Assembly: GCA_958496175.1 (NCBI GenBank)
Contig: OY292276.1
Span: 54,883,080 to 54,947,079 of the forward strand
Direction: 5' to 3'
Length of the DNA stretch: 64,000 nucleotides
Source: Sisyra terminalis
Taxonomy: Eukaryota > Arthropoda > Insecta > Neuroptera > Sisyridae
Made by a program: the position numbers and the translations under genes
In this document: in pieces, positions 42,218 to 55,301 of the stretch
Layout of the letters: each line of letters begins with the position of its first letter
Numbering within the stretch: position 1 is the stretch's first letter
Notes under the pieces: generated by a model
Databases searched by the model: none
The model's input: only the letters and a program-made list of their open reading frames with translations
What the model was told of the DNA's origin: nothing

Positions 42218-42675
42218 TGTAACGTGACGTCTCAAAACTCTATTGAGATGGCGTTTATTCGTTCTTTTAATTTCTTTTGGAAATAAATAATCACTTTTTT
42301 TAATTACACTTGTATACACTTTTTATTACACAATCACACTTGTCAAAACAATCACTTAAATGAAAATAATCACTTTTAATTCAAATCACACTAAAAATCG
42401 ATTTGTAATCGCTTTGTCGTAACGGAAATTCACAGAGAACTTCAATACAGAACTGTCCCTGGCAGTCCCTGGGTTTGAGCTGAGCGACTTATATACCCGC
42501 AACCCAACATTCTAGAATGTACTCCATTGTTCACCAACGTTCCACCACCTACTAGATGTTTCCAGAACAATCTATATGTACATTTGCATTGGTGGGCAAG
42601 AGATAGAAGTCACTCAGCCAATCGCGTGCCGGCATGGCACAAAGAGAGAAACAGACTTTGCCCCTTTCTGTTACA
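42218..42675 (-). mobile_element. Solo LTR with heat-shock-type promoter
   Basis: A 458-bp unit with TGTAAC...GTTACA ends and a 4-bp duplication ATAA on both sides (42214-42217, 42676-42679). On the minus strand it reads, in promoter order: a perfect heat-shock-element core ATTCTAGAATGTT (about 42510-42522), a second HSE-like GTTCTGGAAAC upstream, a TATA box GGGTATATAAG about 20 bp downstream, then an A-rich leader with several AAGTGATT words and an AATAAA near the 3' end. No internal coding region remains. Confidence 0.7.
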
Positions 42676-42834
42676 ATAATATTAGGGTTTAGTTATAAAA
42701 ATATTGATACCAAGTTAAAAATTATTTTAAATTTTATTTACATATATATCATAATTTTTTCTATACAGTTAGCATATAGCTTGCATTTTCGATAAATGAT
42801 ATAAGAGGTTTCTGGTTACTGACAGAGCTGGACT

Positions 42835-45196
42835 GGAAACACATTTAAGCCCGGGTAATATCAGTGACGTAGACCAACAAATCCACAATATTAAATTTAA
42901 GAGAAAAAATTCATATACAATGCATTATATCAGTTACTCTTTCATTATCAACGTTATTTAGAAAATATTTTTCACACTCCATGAGCATAAATTCTTCCAA
43001 ATGTTTTGACTTAAACAATTTCTTAGTTGATTTATAATATATTTCAACATTGAAAATGATCTCTCATAAGATACTTGTGTTTATGATAAAGTAATTATAA
43101 TTTTTTATTTATTTTCAAATAAATTGCACAATCTGCATAGGGTTGCAATAAGTGCATTCAATCCATAGACAATCACATGTAATCACTAGTCCCAGTAGAT
43201 TAGTGCTGTATAAGTACAAAGATTTTTAAGAATCAATAGTGACAATAATAGTAATTCTTATAGCAGTTACAACAATCATAAAAACAATCAACAAACAATA
43301 AGAATAATAATAATAGTCTATAATAACAATATCAATGCTAATAATAATGTGAAACATTAATATATAAGTAATATATAAAAATAAAGCTAAAGAATAAAAA
43401 ATAATAATTTGGCAATAAAAAGTTAATAGGAATATTTGTTTAGTTACAAAATCTATCAGGCAAATCTATTACATTCCATTTTCGTAACATTTTTATCATC
43501 TCACTGTTGTCCAATAAGTTTATTGCGAGATGGTTGGAATGATCGTCTAGTTTGGTCAGATATTTTTTACTAACCCTTGGAATTTCCTCCTTTACAGATA
43601 GCATTTTTGTATCTTCATGTGTTTTTTTATTGTTTACATACTATGGAGCACCGATTATTTGTCGTAGGGTCCTTGATTGAAATCTTTGTAGGATTTCAAT
43701 GATGGAGTTGGATGTAGTACCCCACAACTGTATGCCATATAATTACAAAATGGAAGGCTAAAAATAAATTTGAGTATGCTGATGCATCGAAATGCAATTT
43801 TCGCAAAATTTTATAATCGCATACTATACAATTTCTGCATGATTGGTATAATCTTCCTGTATTAATCTCTTCATCATCTTTTTCAGCATAAAACAGTCCA
43901 CTTCTGCTAAAGAAGCATTTAAAATTTTCCATTTTTTTTTGAAAATCTTTTAGTTAAGCTTTCGAGATTTCCTTCATAATATTTTTATTTAATTTTTTGA
44001 TTTATTTAATTATTTAAATTTTAAAAAATATGACTAGGTATATTAATACTTGAAATTTGCAGGAAATTATTTGAATTTAAATTGAATATATCACTAAAAA
44101 GAGGATCATTTTTTAAAAATCGTTTATTCATGTTACTGGTAATTGCATCCATTATAACATTACATACTTATACGAAATCTATCGTTAGAATTATCCGTTT
44201 TATTATTTTATTTGTTAGACATAATATTTCATCAATTTTGAATAAATCAAAAAAGCCAATGCTTTCAATTTTGCCAATGCAAAATTTACTGCTGTTTGAT
44301 GTACAGTATTAAAATATATTTGTATTTAAAAAAAATCAGTCGTATTTCTTACTCCACAATTGCAATATTCATAGCTGATGTTTGTAAATATGATGACAAA
44401 GGTGTTGTTTTTTCAAAAATTCGTTGAAAATATTTTGAGTTGTTAAAATAGTATCAAATTTTAGAAAAGCAGACAAAATAGTGTTTCCTCGATGTCTAAT
44501 TTCTTTGTTAAACTTTTCGGATATAGAGATTTCATAGAAAATCTGCAGAAGATCGACGAAAAATATAATTTCAGATGTACTTTTAAATTTACCAAACATT
44601 TTTGTTAATGTCTTATCTTTAGCCCACCATCGTGTTTCTCCAATAGTAGAAATAAATTTAAATTTACTAAATTTTCGCCATACGTAAAGTCATTTATAAG
44701 ATTCTTTTAAAAAAACCGTATATGTATCTAAAATATCAAATAGGGAGATGGCTTCTTTGGTCTTTTGTGTGATATCCGTAATAGGTAACTAAATTTAATA
44801 AATATATAAACACCAAATATGAATTTGATTTGGTGAAACTTGATTTAACCATGCATTAAAACCTTTATAAGTACCTTGCATATTCGCTGCACTACTAGTA
44901 CAATTACCAATACATTTACTTAAATAAATTTTTATATTTTTAAAATTTTACATATTAAGTTACAGATATTTTCTCCAGTTGTTGAAATACAACTAACAAA
45001 GAAAAATTGATAAAGTATAATTAACAAGTTAAATTGAAATAGATAGAAGTAACAATTGTAATAATGTAATATAATTTCATTAGAAAAATAAGAAACTTGA
45101 CTATATTTGTGAGCCGTTAGCCCCACTGGGATTTTGGACTGGGATCCCGGCCCATCGGGATATTCCCGGTATCCTGGTGGGCCAATCGAACACTGT
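42835..45196 (-). pseudogene. Decayed autonomous hAT transposase (ZMYM/ZBED-like)
   Basis: On the minus strand, 44920-44340 gives CIGNCTSSAANMQGTYKGF, then IGETRWWAKDKTLTKMFG and following hAT core sequence. About 43080-42900 gives a diverged C-terminal dimerisation segment including LEEFMLMECEKYFLNNVD. Ends CAGAGCTGGACTGGAA (42835) and the complement of CAGTGTTCGATTGGCCCACC (ending about 45196) are plausible termini. Frames are broken, and a LINE fragment interrupts it. This family differs from the six short hAT copies. Confidence 0.7.
43430..43620 (-). pseudogene. Jockey-type LINE, C-terminal fragment
   Basis: A minus-strand frame ends at a TAA near 43444 and reads IPRVSKKYLTKLDDHSNHLA then LLDNSEMIKMLRKW and VIDLPD, matching the C-terminal end of Jockey/X-element reverse transcriptases. 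The upstream sequence to about 43930 may be further decayed reverse transcriptase. AT-rich 3' sequence follows to about 43100. Confidence 0.6.
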
Positions 45197-45770
45197 ATTC
45201 GAATAACCCCATAATCCCAAGGAAAAAAATACTAAGTTTATAGAAACATAAAGTCCTGTCTTATCCTCAACTGAAATTATAGCCAAAATACTAAATAAAA
45301 GATTTTAAAGGAAAATAAAAAAGCCATGAAATCAATTCAAATAATGATGGAACGTTTGAAAAATTAGAATTAAAGCTTCGCAAATATTTGCTATCTATTG
45401 GGTAGTATAAAATCTTTTGAACTTAATGACCCTTTGAAATCTAGAAAGAAATTTTCTAGATAGCTTTGGAATGTGAATTTGGGGAAAAATGTAAAAGAAA
45501 GGGAATAAATATATTGAATTGCAGACCCAATAGAAATATTGGGTCGAGGTAATAAAGAAAGAATGGATGAACTCCTGGAAAATGATGAAAAATTTGAATA
45601 CTACACTTGTCAAAGAGAGGAATGACGTATTATTTTGTATTCAACCACGTGGAAAGCGATGTACCATTCAACTAGAAAACAAAAGAAAATCTCAATAAAG
45701 GTTATAGAAGTCATTGAAGACAATTTTTCTCAATGGAAGCTCACTAAGGTATTGTTTTGTGTTTATTAAT

Positions 45771-45850
45771 AATAAGAAGACAATTCAGGTTGTTTAAGAT
45801 CGATTTTTAATAAAAACCGAATTTTAAACAACCTGAATTGTCTTCTTATT
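45771..45850. repeat. Perfect 27-bp hairpin
   Basis: 45771-45797 and 45824-45850 are exact inverted repeats (AATAAGAAGACAATTCAGG and on) separated by 26 bp; pairing extends a few more bases with a 2-nt bulge. The transcript would fold into an 80-nt stem-loop of precursor-miRNA size. Confidence 0.8.
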
Positions 45851-45886
45851 TAATAAAAGCTGAGATCTGAATTTTATCATTTACTA

Positions 45887-47990
45887 GCTAAACCCGGCAG
45901 ATAGTTCCTGCCAGCCAATAGTTGTACATAGGTAAATTGAATTTAGGAAAAAAATGCTTGAGAATTATTTGAATCACCTCCCTTATCAACCCGCAGAAGT
46001 CCTTGTTGTACCAATTATAACTCACCTTCAATATATATATTAATAAATTACATTTTGAGAACCTCTACTTCTAAAAATCACTATACGATCATAACAATAA
46101 AGTATTGACAGCTAACGGCTATTGTATTGGCCGTTGAAAAAGTCGTTTTTTTGCGATCGCAGGTATGTTACTGACGCATAAAAAGATAAAAACTATCATT
46201 AAAGCGGATTATATATCGTGACAAAATTTGAGCTTAATGGATTCAAAACTTTTTGAGTTTTTGAAATCTACATAAACCATCATAACAATTCTATATAAGT
46301 AGATAAAACATAGATTATTCATTGTTTATTTAAATCAGAGATTGTCAGAGGTGGCCAACCCGCAATATACATCAGACTTTTATAAAATGTATACATTTTA
46401 TAATGACCATAGTGGTGAAAATCAATTTATTATAAATTTTTACAGTGTATCTAAATTTAGTATGGAGAATTTGAGATATAATTTTAATGGTGGCCCGCGG
46501 AGTTATGATGTATTTCCGAAGTGACCCGCAATACAATTTGGGTTGGCCACTCCTAATTTAAAATATGCTGATTGTTTGATATCTTTAAAAAGAACATCGA
46601 TATTTAATTAAAGAGTCCAATAATACATATATCCAATTACTGGATATCCATTAAATTATTTTAATCGGGCTTCTTCTAAACGCAACTTTTATTATTAATA
46701 ATTAAACGTAAATAGGCAACCTTTTTTTCCGAAGAAAAATGACTTGAACTTAATTACAAAGTTTCAATCAAAACAGTAAAGCTACCTTTAAATTGGAACC
46801 GAAAGTAAAACCAGAATAAAATATTGGTACAACTATTTAGATTAGACTTATTTGTGACCTTTATACTTATTTTTGGCGAAACACGCCTAAGATATAGAAA
46901 GAATGAAGGTAGACAGAAATTTACGTTCGAATTATCGACCTTTGGTCCATAATGATCAATATTGTGACAGAAACCGCCTGAATTCCAAGCTAATATGAAA
47001 TTACAAACGATTCTCTACCTGCTATCAACGGGTGGTATAAAATAGCATAGTAAAAGCTTGAAGGCCAAAATGTGTGAAAAAGGTAAGCTCAAAGGTGTTA
47101 CTAATGGTTTTGGTAACAGATGTTAATGTAATTATAATTGACAACAAATAATAAATACCTCAAACTGGTTCCAAATTCCTTAAACGATATATTTAAAGCT
47201 GCCATTCTCTCATTTTGACCTCATATGCATACGAAAAATCCTTAAATTCTCACCTATATATGAGTTTAAAGACATACATAGATATTTTTTATCATATTTT
47301 TGTATTTGTCTATTTGTGTCTATCAAAATTGAATTGTTTTTTTGGCCAATTCGATCCAAAGATCGCTATTAATCAGGGACTGGAAGCTTACTGGAAATAT
47401 TCCTGTTTTCTTAAGTACTTCTTTAAAGATTTTTTTTTTCCGGGCGAAACGATATCATTTGTAAACTACTATTTAGTTTTTGAATATTGGCCAAGGAGTT
47501 TCTACAAAAATTTCCTATCCCATAAACTAATGAGCGTAATGGATCTAGTAATGGGAACAATTGGGGCAATTTTATTTTTTCACCAGCCCAACATAACCCA
47601 GTAGATTCACTTCTGTATTTTAATGCCTTACAATATTGGCAAATGATTGTCATTTCCCCAATTGTTCCATATTACAATAAATATTAAGTAAAATATGTAA
47701 GTAATATAGAAATTAAATAAATAAAAATTCCAAATTCAAACGCTGCTAAGCGTTTTTCAAAGTAAATCACAGGCATCAATGACTACAAATAGTATACAGG
47801 CAATTAAGCGTAAAATTTGCAGAAGATGTCGAGGGACTTCTTAATCTTCTAGAGGTATAAAATATACTTTATATCCGATTCCCATGCCTACCGAATATAC
47901 ATAGAAAATTTTATGAAAATTGGTCCAGCCGTTCTTGAGTTATAAATAGTGTAACTAACACGACTTTCTTTTATATATATAGATTAATAA
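45887..47990 (+). mobile_element. Probable dispersed retroelement relic
   Basis: The start CTAGCTAAACCCGGCAGATA and the end TTGGTCCAGCCGTTCTTGAG, with TAACACGACTTTCTTTTATA and a TATATATAG tail, are phrases I associate with a widespread class of insect repeats. No transposase or reverse transcriptase was readable in between, including in the 129-codon open frame at 47215-47604. The boundary is approximate. Confidence 0.4.
46336..46555. mobile_element. hAT-like MITE
   Basis: Inverted ends AGAGGTGGCCAACCCGCAAT and its complement ending GGGTTGGCCACTCCTA. Flanks ATTTAAAT and ATTTAAAA match 7 of 8. It lies inside the 45.9-48.0 kb relic. Confidence 0.6.
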
Positions 47991-48099
47991 TTTAGGGTTT
48001 TGTGTACTTTGTTTAAAAGAATTTTAAGTTTTCGAAACATTTTCGTTATTCATTATATAATGTATTGGATTTCAAATCGTAGTATCCATATATTACAGA

Positions 48100-50803
48100 C
48101 GCTTCTAAGACAACGACACGTGTACTAAAACTATAAATTTTGATTGTTATGAAATGTTTCAATAATCAAATGTAACAATCAGTGTTTAAATAAATTGTAA
48201 CAAATGTAACGTTTTTGAACCCAAATTCGAACTATTTTCGAACAAATAATGGGACATTGGTAAATGATTGTGGTTCGCTAGTGAAGACTGAATAAACCAT
48301 GGCTGCTGATGAAAATGTTATTTGAAATATTCGTGAGCTAAAACTCTCGAAGGAAAAGTATAGTCGCTGGAAAATTGAGATTCGCAATGCCCAGGAAAAT
48401 CTTCGAATATGGGAAATCACTGGTGGTCCAACAATAAAGCCGGAAGAAGTAAGAAATAACAATGATATAATTACAAATAAATCGAAAATTGAAGCAACTT
48501 CGACTGATATTTACAGCAGAATCAACACTATTTATGAACCCAAAAACGTTAAATGTTTTGCTGAAAGTATTGTGTTTTTACATATTCATGGAAACCAGGA
48601 AGAATATTTACTACTTTTGTTGCAGGATTCAAAGTTATTACTCGTAAAATTGAAGCACTGGAATCAAAGGATTTTTGTAAAAGCTTCATTAAAAAAATTT
48701 TGATGGCCAAAATTCTTTGAAGTTTACCGAAAGAGTATGATAATTTTGTTACGAGTTGGAGACCTTTATCAATGAATTTATCATTGGAATTTTCCTTGGA
48801 AAATCTAGCAAATGCGAAACGAATTATTGTACAGAGGATGTTTCTGACGAAGTATTGAAGGTTTGATTAAAATCAATGAATAGTGAAAAAAAGAAATAAT
48901 TTGACCAGAAGATTGAAGCCAAGTGTTATAAACATGGTAAAAGAAGACATTTGCAACGAGATTAGGTCAAAGTTTGAAGCATTTAAAGAAGTGGAAGTTT
49001 TTAAAGATAAGATTGAGAAAAATCAGAAGAATGAAAATGGTAAATTAGTTTCATCTGTTTTCAATGCAGGAAATGCTGGTTGAATTATTGTGGATTCGGA
49101 GGCAAGCATTCATTTGACAAAAAATCTGAAATGGTTTTCATTATTGCGTAAGCTTAACTCATTGATAATGTTAAATATTGCAATTGGTAAAACTTTATGG
49201 GCAACTCATGTTGATAAAACAGTAGTTGAAAAATTAATTAATGGAAAGCAATGGGAACACTAGGATGGTCCTTAATAGGGGTGTTTTGGAATTTCTTTGC
49301 TTTCAGGGGCTCAAATGCTTCCAAATTGATAAAAACAAAAATCCTTGAAAATTTGAGCTCTTAATATTAACTTTAAGTCCGCTTTCCAACTTAAGTTTCT
49401 TATGGAAATAACGTGGGAAAAATTTAATTTGTTCTTTGGAATTCCATAACTCAGCGACAAATAAATCGAAAGTAATTAATCACATCATGTTTATTGTAAA
49501 TTTAACGCTCTACAAAAAAGAGCTCTTATGATTTTTCGCTAAATCTATTGGCTTAGGAGTTATTCGAGCTCAAAGTTTAATTATTATATAATTATTAATA
49601 TTATCAACTATAATTATTAAGTAAATACTTATTTTTACGGAATATATCAAATTTCTTATGCAAAATTTGTATTTATGATCAAAAAGAAGCAAATACAATA
49701 TTATTCTTGTGATTTTTCACGACGTACCTGTAGTTCATACCTTATTTTTTATATTTGTTCATTGTCATCAAATTCAATATTAGCTATGTAACCAACTCTA
49801 CCATCTTTCCGTTGCTCAATTAAAAATGCATTATATTTTATTTGACCATTAGTGCCGCATTCTTAAGCCAATAACTCTTAAGCCAATTGATTTAGCGAAA
49901 AATCATAAGAGCTCTTTTTTGTAGAGCGTTAAATTTACAATCAACAAGACGTGATTAGTTACTTTCGATTCATTTATCGCTGAGTTATGGAATTCTTAAG
50001 AAAAATTAAAATTTTCCCACGTTATTTCCATAAGAAACTTAAGTTGGAAAGCGAACTATCTTAAAGTTAATATTAAGAGCTCAAAATTTCAGGGTTTTTT
50101 TTTATCAATTTGGAAGCATTTTAGCCCCTGAGAGCAAAGAAATTCAAAAACAACCTTATTAAGGATCACCCTCGGGAACACCGTACTTCGGAAAATGTAT
50201 ATTATTTGGAGGATATGAGCAGTAAATCGCTATTTTCAACTATATTCGTGGAAATGACAAAGGGGTATGAATTTTATTATGGAAATATACTCATGCATCT
50301 AATGGATGGACGATGAACGGGTTTATGTGGAAAAAAGGATTGGAAATCAAAATGTTTCTTTTATTCGGACCAAACCATCATTGACTTTTGTAAAGGTAGC
50401 TTAACCAACAGAATTTTGACATCAACGGATTTGTTAGGTATATTACTGATTGATACAAGCAATGTTAAAAACAACATTAATTGGCATCCTATTCGAAGAA
50501 AACGGAATTGTTTGCCTGGTAAACATTTTCACCCGAATGTTTGTTACGATGGGATAATGTTTTGAAATAAATGTAAATATTTTCTGACGGTATATTTTGA
50601 TGTTGATGATGGCGTCATGAATAAGATAAGGTATTGGCATTCAGATGGTAGTATTTATTGGAATTCAAAGAATAGTATTCAAGACACTTTCGAGACAATA
50701 ACACGTGTTGGAAAGTTATAAATATTTATCTTTAGGAAATATTTCAATAATAAATGTTACAATGTATGTCAAAATATCCAAATTCATACTATTTTCGAAT
50801 AGG
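48100..50803 (+). pseudogene. Decayed Ty1/copia-type retrotransposon
   Basis: Diverged copies of about 130 bp at 48104-48245 and 50682-50803 (both with ACACGTGT, TTTCAATAAT and ATACTATTTTCGAA-like words) look like LTR remnants. Between them the plus strand reads a copia gag (LSKEKYSRWKIEIRNAQENL, LPKEYDNFVTSWRPLSMNLS) and a protease region with IVDSEASIHLTKN, where the active DSG is DSE. It then resumes after a foldback insertion with RTSENVYYLEDMSSKSLFS. Stops and frameshifts are frequent and most of pol is absent. Confidence 0.75.
49261..50173. mobile_element. Foldback element inserted in the copia relic
   Basis: About 910 bp of nearly pure inverted repeat (arms of roughly 300 bp) with perfect 8-bp duplication GGGAACAC (49253-49260, 50174-50181). 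Arms share GAGCTCTTAATATTAACTTT and CTCTACAAAAAAGAGCTCTT. No open frame of interest. Confidence 0.88.
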
Positions 50804-52365
50804 TGGTAACCTCCTAAAGGTTTTTTTGAAATATGTGATGATTATGGGTTGGAAATATGGGTTGAGAAACTTTGATGAAAGAAAAAAGACCAAAAAGAAA
50901 TTAGAAAAATAACTTTTCCAGGAAAATAATGAATTATTTATCAAATATGCTAGTTATTCTATGAACTATTTCCACTGGTTTTTCATCGCCGAGTGCATCA
51001 TGTGAAACCATCCTGTATAAATAATAGAGAGATAGACACTGCATAAATACTGCCCCATCGTGCACAGAAAACTTTATAAACGTTATTCGCAAGTTTACAG
51101 CTTGCCGAAGCATCTTCTTCATTATTCATGACATTCAGAAATTAAACAACTACGATAATAATGATTGTGCTTTGTTGGCTAAAAGCTCCTCACGAGTTCG
51201 TATGCTTTTGCTTGCCAGTAAACGAAGCCGTAAAATTTTCAACGCTTCAAAACGCCTCAATCATCAACGTTTACGCTTTGCGTGCCGAAAGCACAGCTTT
51301 CGTACATGTACGAGTATTATCATATAAGGGGCTTGATTTCAATTCAAAAACTTATAATAGCTATACCTGCCTTTACATACCAGCCGAGATTTTTCATGAT
51401 TGTTAAATAAATTTTTGCGAGCGTAAATAATACTCGAGAGCTTTCGAGAGTCACGAACCTGAAACAGCCTGTGGGAAGGAAAAAAATACGTTCGGTGAAG
51501 GTTTATTTAAAAAATGACAAATAAATTGCATGTGAAAATTGGTGCAGTTTTCTGATTCATTTCATCAAATTAAAAAGCTTTCAATAGTGCTTTACTTCAA
51601 AACTACTACAATGACCAATTGACCAAATTTTGACCATTTGCCTGAATTTTTATTTTAGTTTACTCTTCTAATACCCTCACATTTCTACTCTAATTTTTTC
51701 GATAAAATGACAGTAATATACTATGTATATCGCTTTTTGAAGTTATACTTCTTAAATGGCGTTATGAAAAAATAATCAGACTGAATTTTTAGTAAAATAT
51801 GCTGGTATTGCTACAGTAGGAAGTAGCTTGCAAACGGTTAGTGAGAAACTTCATGGAGATGAAAGCTGGCCGATTTTCGGGAGCGATTTCTAAAGTACTA
51901 AAAAACGCAATCAAATCGACAAAGTTGACCGCTAGCACAGGTTTTTTGTTATTCCGTAGGGTAAACCTACTGAAATGATCCAAGACGAAGTTAAAAAGTG
52001 GCAGGAAAAGATAACAGTCATAACAGGCATCGTAAGTTGTTATTTTATATTTAAAACGTCGATATCGTCGAATTTAACATTTTCAATTTTTATGGTTTGA
52101 ACCATATCCATATTAACACACAATAGTTTAAAAGAAAGGTTTTTTTTTGAAATTATTTAATGCAATATGTAAAATAATGCAAGGAAAGTCGAATGAAACA
52201 TTATATTGCAGAATGTTTTTTTATAAATGGATAATAAAATTATACAATTACTATTGTATTAAATAAATAAATATTGTATTAATTAATTACAATAAATAAT
52301 TGTATTTAATTTTTACTTCGTCGCTATTTGTACATGGTGTTGATATACTCAATTAACTATTTAGA
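50804..52365. other. Collagen intron 1, unassigned segment
   Basis: No element ends recognised. About 50930-51480 is less AT-rich than its surroundings, with an 81-codon open frame (51161-51406) that I do not recognise; it may be unique or regulatory sequence. Confidence 0.4.
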
Positions 52366-52369
52366 CGAA

Positions 52370-53775
52370 CTGTATATAAATATTGCTCAAAGTGACAAAA
52401 AGAAAATATCGGGAAGGTTTGAGCCCTTAACATTAATATTAAGAGGTCTATCATCTTTAATTTCAATATTTAATTTGTGCTTTCATTTTTGCGTCAATGC
52501 TGTCAAACTACCAAGGGTAAAAAATTCATCTGCACATAAATTTATAGAAAATTGAATTCCCTACAAAAAACGTCTCGTTAAAAATTTTTGCCAGATACAC
52601 CGTTTCCGAATAATCAAACTTTAAACATTGATGTAATTTTTAGATTTATCTTCTTTATTTTGAAATTTTGTAACTAACGAAATAATAAATATATAGAAAC
52701 GAACAATATAGGTTCTTGAAGGGAATTTATTGCTCTACAAAAAAGGTCTTTTAACGTTTTTACATAAAATCACTCTTTCAAAAGTTATTCACAACTAAAG
52801 TTGAATGAATTAATGTGCCTTACGAAAAACGAAGACCAACTTCAATACTTACTATTGGTCATTAGTGAGTACCGAAAAAAATTCCCTAATTGCAATAAAA
52901 AAAACTTGAATGTGATGAAATAACCTAAGTAGTTAATTCTAATACTTTAATCATAAAATAATATAATTTTTTTATAACTCTTAGTTATAAAAATACTTAT
53001 ATTTTTTTTACTCCGTTTCATGGATACTATTATTTTATAATCTATAATCTAATTTTTCTATTCTTCAAATATGTGGAATTGTGTAAATAAATAATTTTCA
53101 ATAGTAAAATCACATAATTGTAATTTTTTAATCATTTTAAGACAGTTCATCAACGTTTTCGTGTAATAAATAGCTGTTAACCGAAAATAGGTTTGGATAT
53201 ATTATGAAATTTAGATATTTCAAGCCATAAGATTATTAAAATGATGATTTTCGATCATGTAAAATATCAATTTGTCCCACTGAATGATAAAAAATTGGTT
53301 CAACAACGAAAAAAACAATAATTTAATTTTTCCTTCAAATTTAATTGTGAATAACTTTTGAAAAAGTGATTTTATGTAAAAACGTTAAGAGACCTATTTT
53401 GTAGAGCATTAAATTTCCTTCAAGAATCTAAATTGTTCATTTCTTCATATTTATTTGTTCGTTAGTTACAAAATTCCAAAATAAAGAAGCAAAATATAAT
53501 AATTATATCAATGTTTAAAGCATGATTATTCGGAAACGGTGTCTGGCGAAAATTTTCATAGAAACGTTTTTTGTAGGGAATTTAATTTTCTATAAATATA
53601 TGTGCAGATGAGTTTTTTTTACCTTGATAGTTTGACAGCATTGACGCAAAAATGAAAGCACAAATAAAAAATCGAAATTAATGATGATAGACTTCTTAAT
53701 ATTAAAGTTAAGGGCTCAAACCTTCCTGATATTTTTTTTTGTTACCTTGAACAATATTTTCGATATACTTTAAAA
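52370..53775. mobile_element. Large foldback element
   Basis: Arms of about 400 bp (52370-52800 and 53335-53775) are inverted copies with the shared words GGGAAGGTTTGAGCCCTTAA, GCTCTACAAAAAAGGTCTTT and ACACCGTTTCCGAATAATC. Related by layout and short motifs to the elements at 49.3 and 61.0 kb. The target duplication was not resolved. Confidence 0.82.
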
Positions 53776-54029
53776 AAAAAATTGACGATTTTTTTGACTC
53801 AGTCTAATATATATACAATTGACTGTTTATTCATATCTATGCATGATAGTTTATGATGGTTTATGAGTTCAATCCACTACTATATGGGAAATGTTTTCGC
53901 TAAATTTTTTTCGAACAAGTGGCCCATATTATAAATAGTTAATTCATATTTGTAAGATACAAATTTTTAAAAATAATCAGTTGTGTTTAATATTGTGAAA
54001 TATTATACAGTATGTATAAATAATTAATT

Positions 54030-54265
54030 TGGTCCATGTCCCTTTTAGCGATATCAATATCCGGTAATGTTGCATTTTCTACTTTGTTTTCGTTTGATTC
54101 GCGAGTAAATTAGATTATAATGAAAATTTACTTTCAAAAAGGCAAACTATACGATATTAAAATTGAATTAACAAAAAAAAATCGCAAACCAAATTAAAAA
54201 CAAAGTAGGAAATGCAATTATGTCAGACATTGATGTCACTAAAAGGAACATGAGCCACCAATTAA
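54030..54265. mobile_element. Small inverted-repeat element
   Basis: Arms of about 65 bp (around 54030-54100 and 54190-54265) share CATGTCCCTTTTAGCGATAT and TTTCTACTTTGTTTT in inverse orientation, with a spacer of about 95 bp. Target duplication uncertain. Confidence 0.65.
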
Positions 54266-54605
54266 ATCTATTACATGAAAACTAGTAACTTTCTGGGAAA
54301 TATTAGCAGCCAACACTGAAAAAAATTCGCAATTGAATAAAAACGAAATGACAGTTGAAACCAACGACAACAATCAGTTCAAAATTGAGACAATAAATTT
54401 ATTTGTATTACACTAACATGAATGTGTTTACATTCTTTGTTCTCTACTTTGCCGCCATAGATACATTTACGTATTGTATTGACATTAAAAGTAAAAATTG
54501 TATCATATTTTTTTGTTATCATAAACTACTAGTAACTGATGTACCATTGTAGGCAATACTGGGAGATGATATGGCAGTGGTTTAAAAAAAATACATTAGT
54601 ACACC

Positions 54606-55293
54606 CAGTGGCTCCCTAGAGGCTAGGCGGGGCAGTGCCCCGGGGCCCTCAAATCCTTACCAGAAATCTCGATCGAACTGAACTTTTGAAAATGCAGTTG
54701 GAATTTCACCAATAATGTAAGAAAATAATGAGCAAATATGGAGTGCTAGAATGCGACCTAACGGAAGTATTTACAGCAATGTTATTATTCTTTACAATTC
54801 CTGTCACTTCTGCAGCAGCTGAAAGGTCATTTAGCAAATTAAAAATAATAAAAAATTATTTAAGAAATAATAAGGGCCAAACTCGACTCCGACATTTATC
54901 GCTTATAGCAATTGAAAACAAAACCGCATCAAGCCTGGATTTAAACGAAGTTATTGATATTTTTGTGAAAACTAAAGCTGGGAAAAAATTGTACAAATAA
55001 TTGTTATTTAGCCAGTTGGTAGGCCCGACCTTTATATAATAAACCCTTGAATCTTTTCTATTTCATTTTATTAGCCAAACCTACACCAAGTTTTAATTGT
55101 AATTTATGTTGTTACTGTTTAATATTTTTATTATTTGCCCTGCAGTGCACAAAAAAGAGCTTAAGTAGCTTAGCATTTTTAAAGTATTTGTATTTCATAT
55201 TTTTATTTGATAAAACCTAATCAGTTTACATAGCAGTTGGGCCCCATTTTTTTAATTTGCTCCAGGGCCCTTGGTTACCTAGCTACGCCATTG
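54606..55293 (+). mobile_element. Non-autonomous hAT element, copy 6
   Basis: Perfect 8-bp duplication AGTACACC (54598-54605, 55294-55301). The left end is slightly shortened (CAGTGGCTCCCTAGAGG); the right end is intact. 54728-55000 gives the longest dimerisation-domain frame of the family: 90 codons with [20 protein letters not shown] and ending VKTKAGKKLYK. Confidence 0.93.
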
Positions 55294-55301
55294 AGTACAC
55301 C

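Noticed and set aside
42218..42675. A genuine Hsp70 gene promoter
   Set aside because: No heat-shock protein coding follows on the minus strand, and the unit is bounded by LTR-type ends with a target duplication.
47215..47604. 129-codon plus-strand frame
   Set aside because: Low-complexity, Phe/Tyr-rich translation of AT-rich DNA inside a probable repeat; no family recognised.
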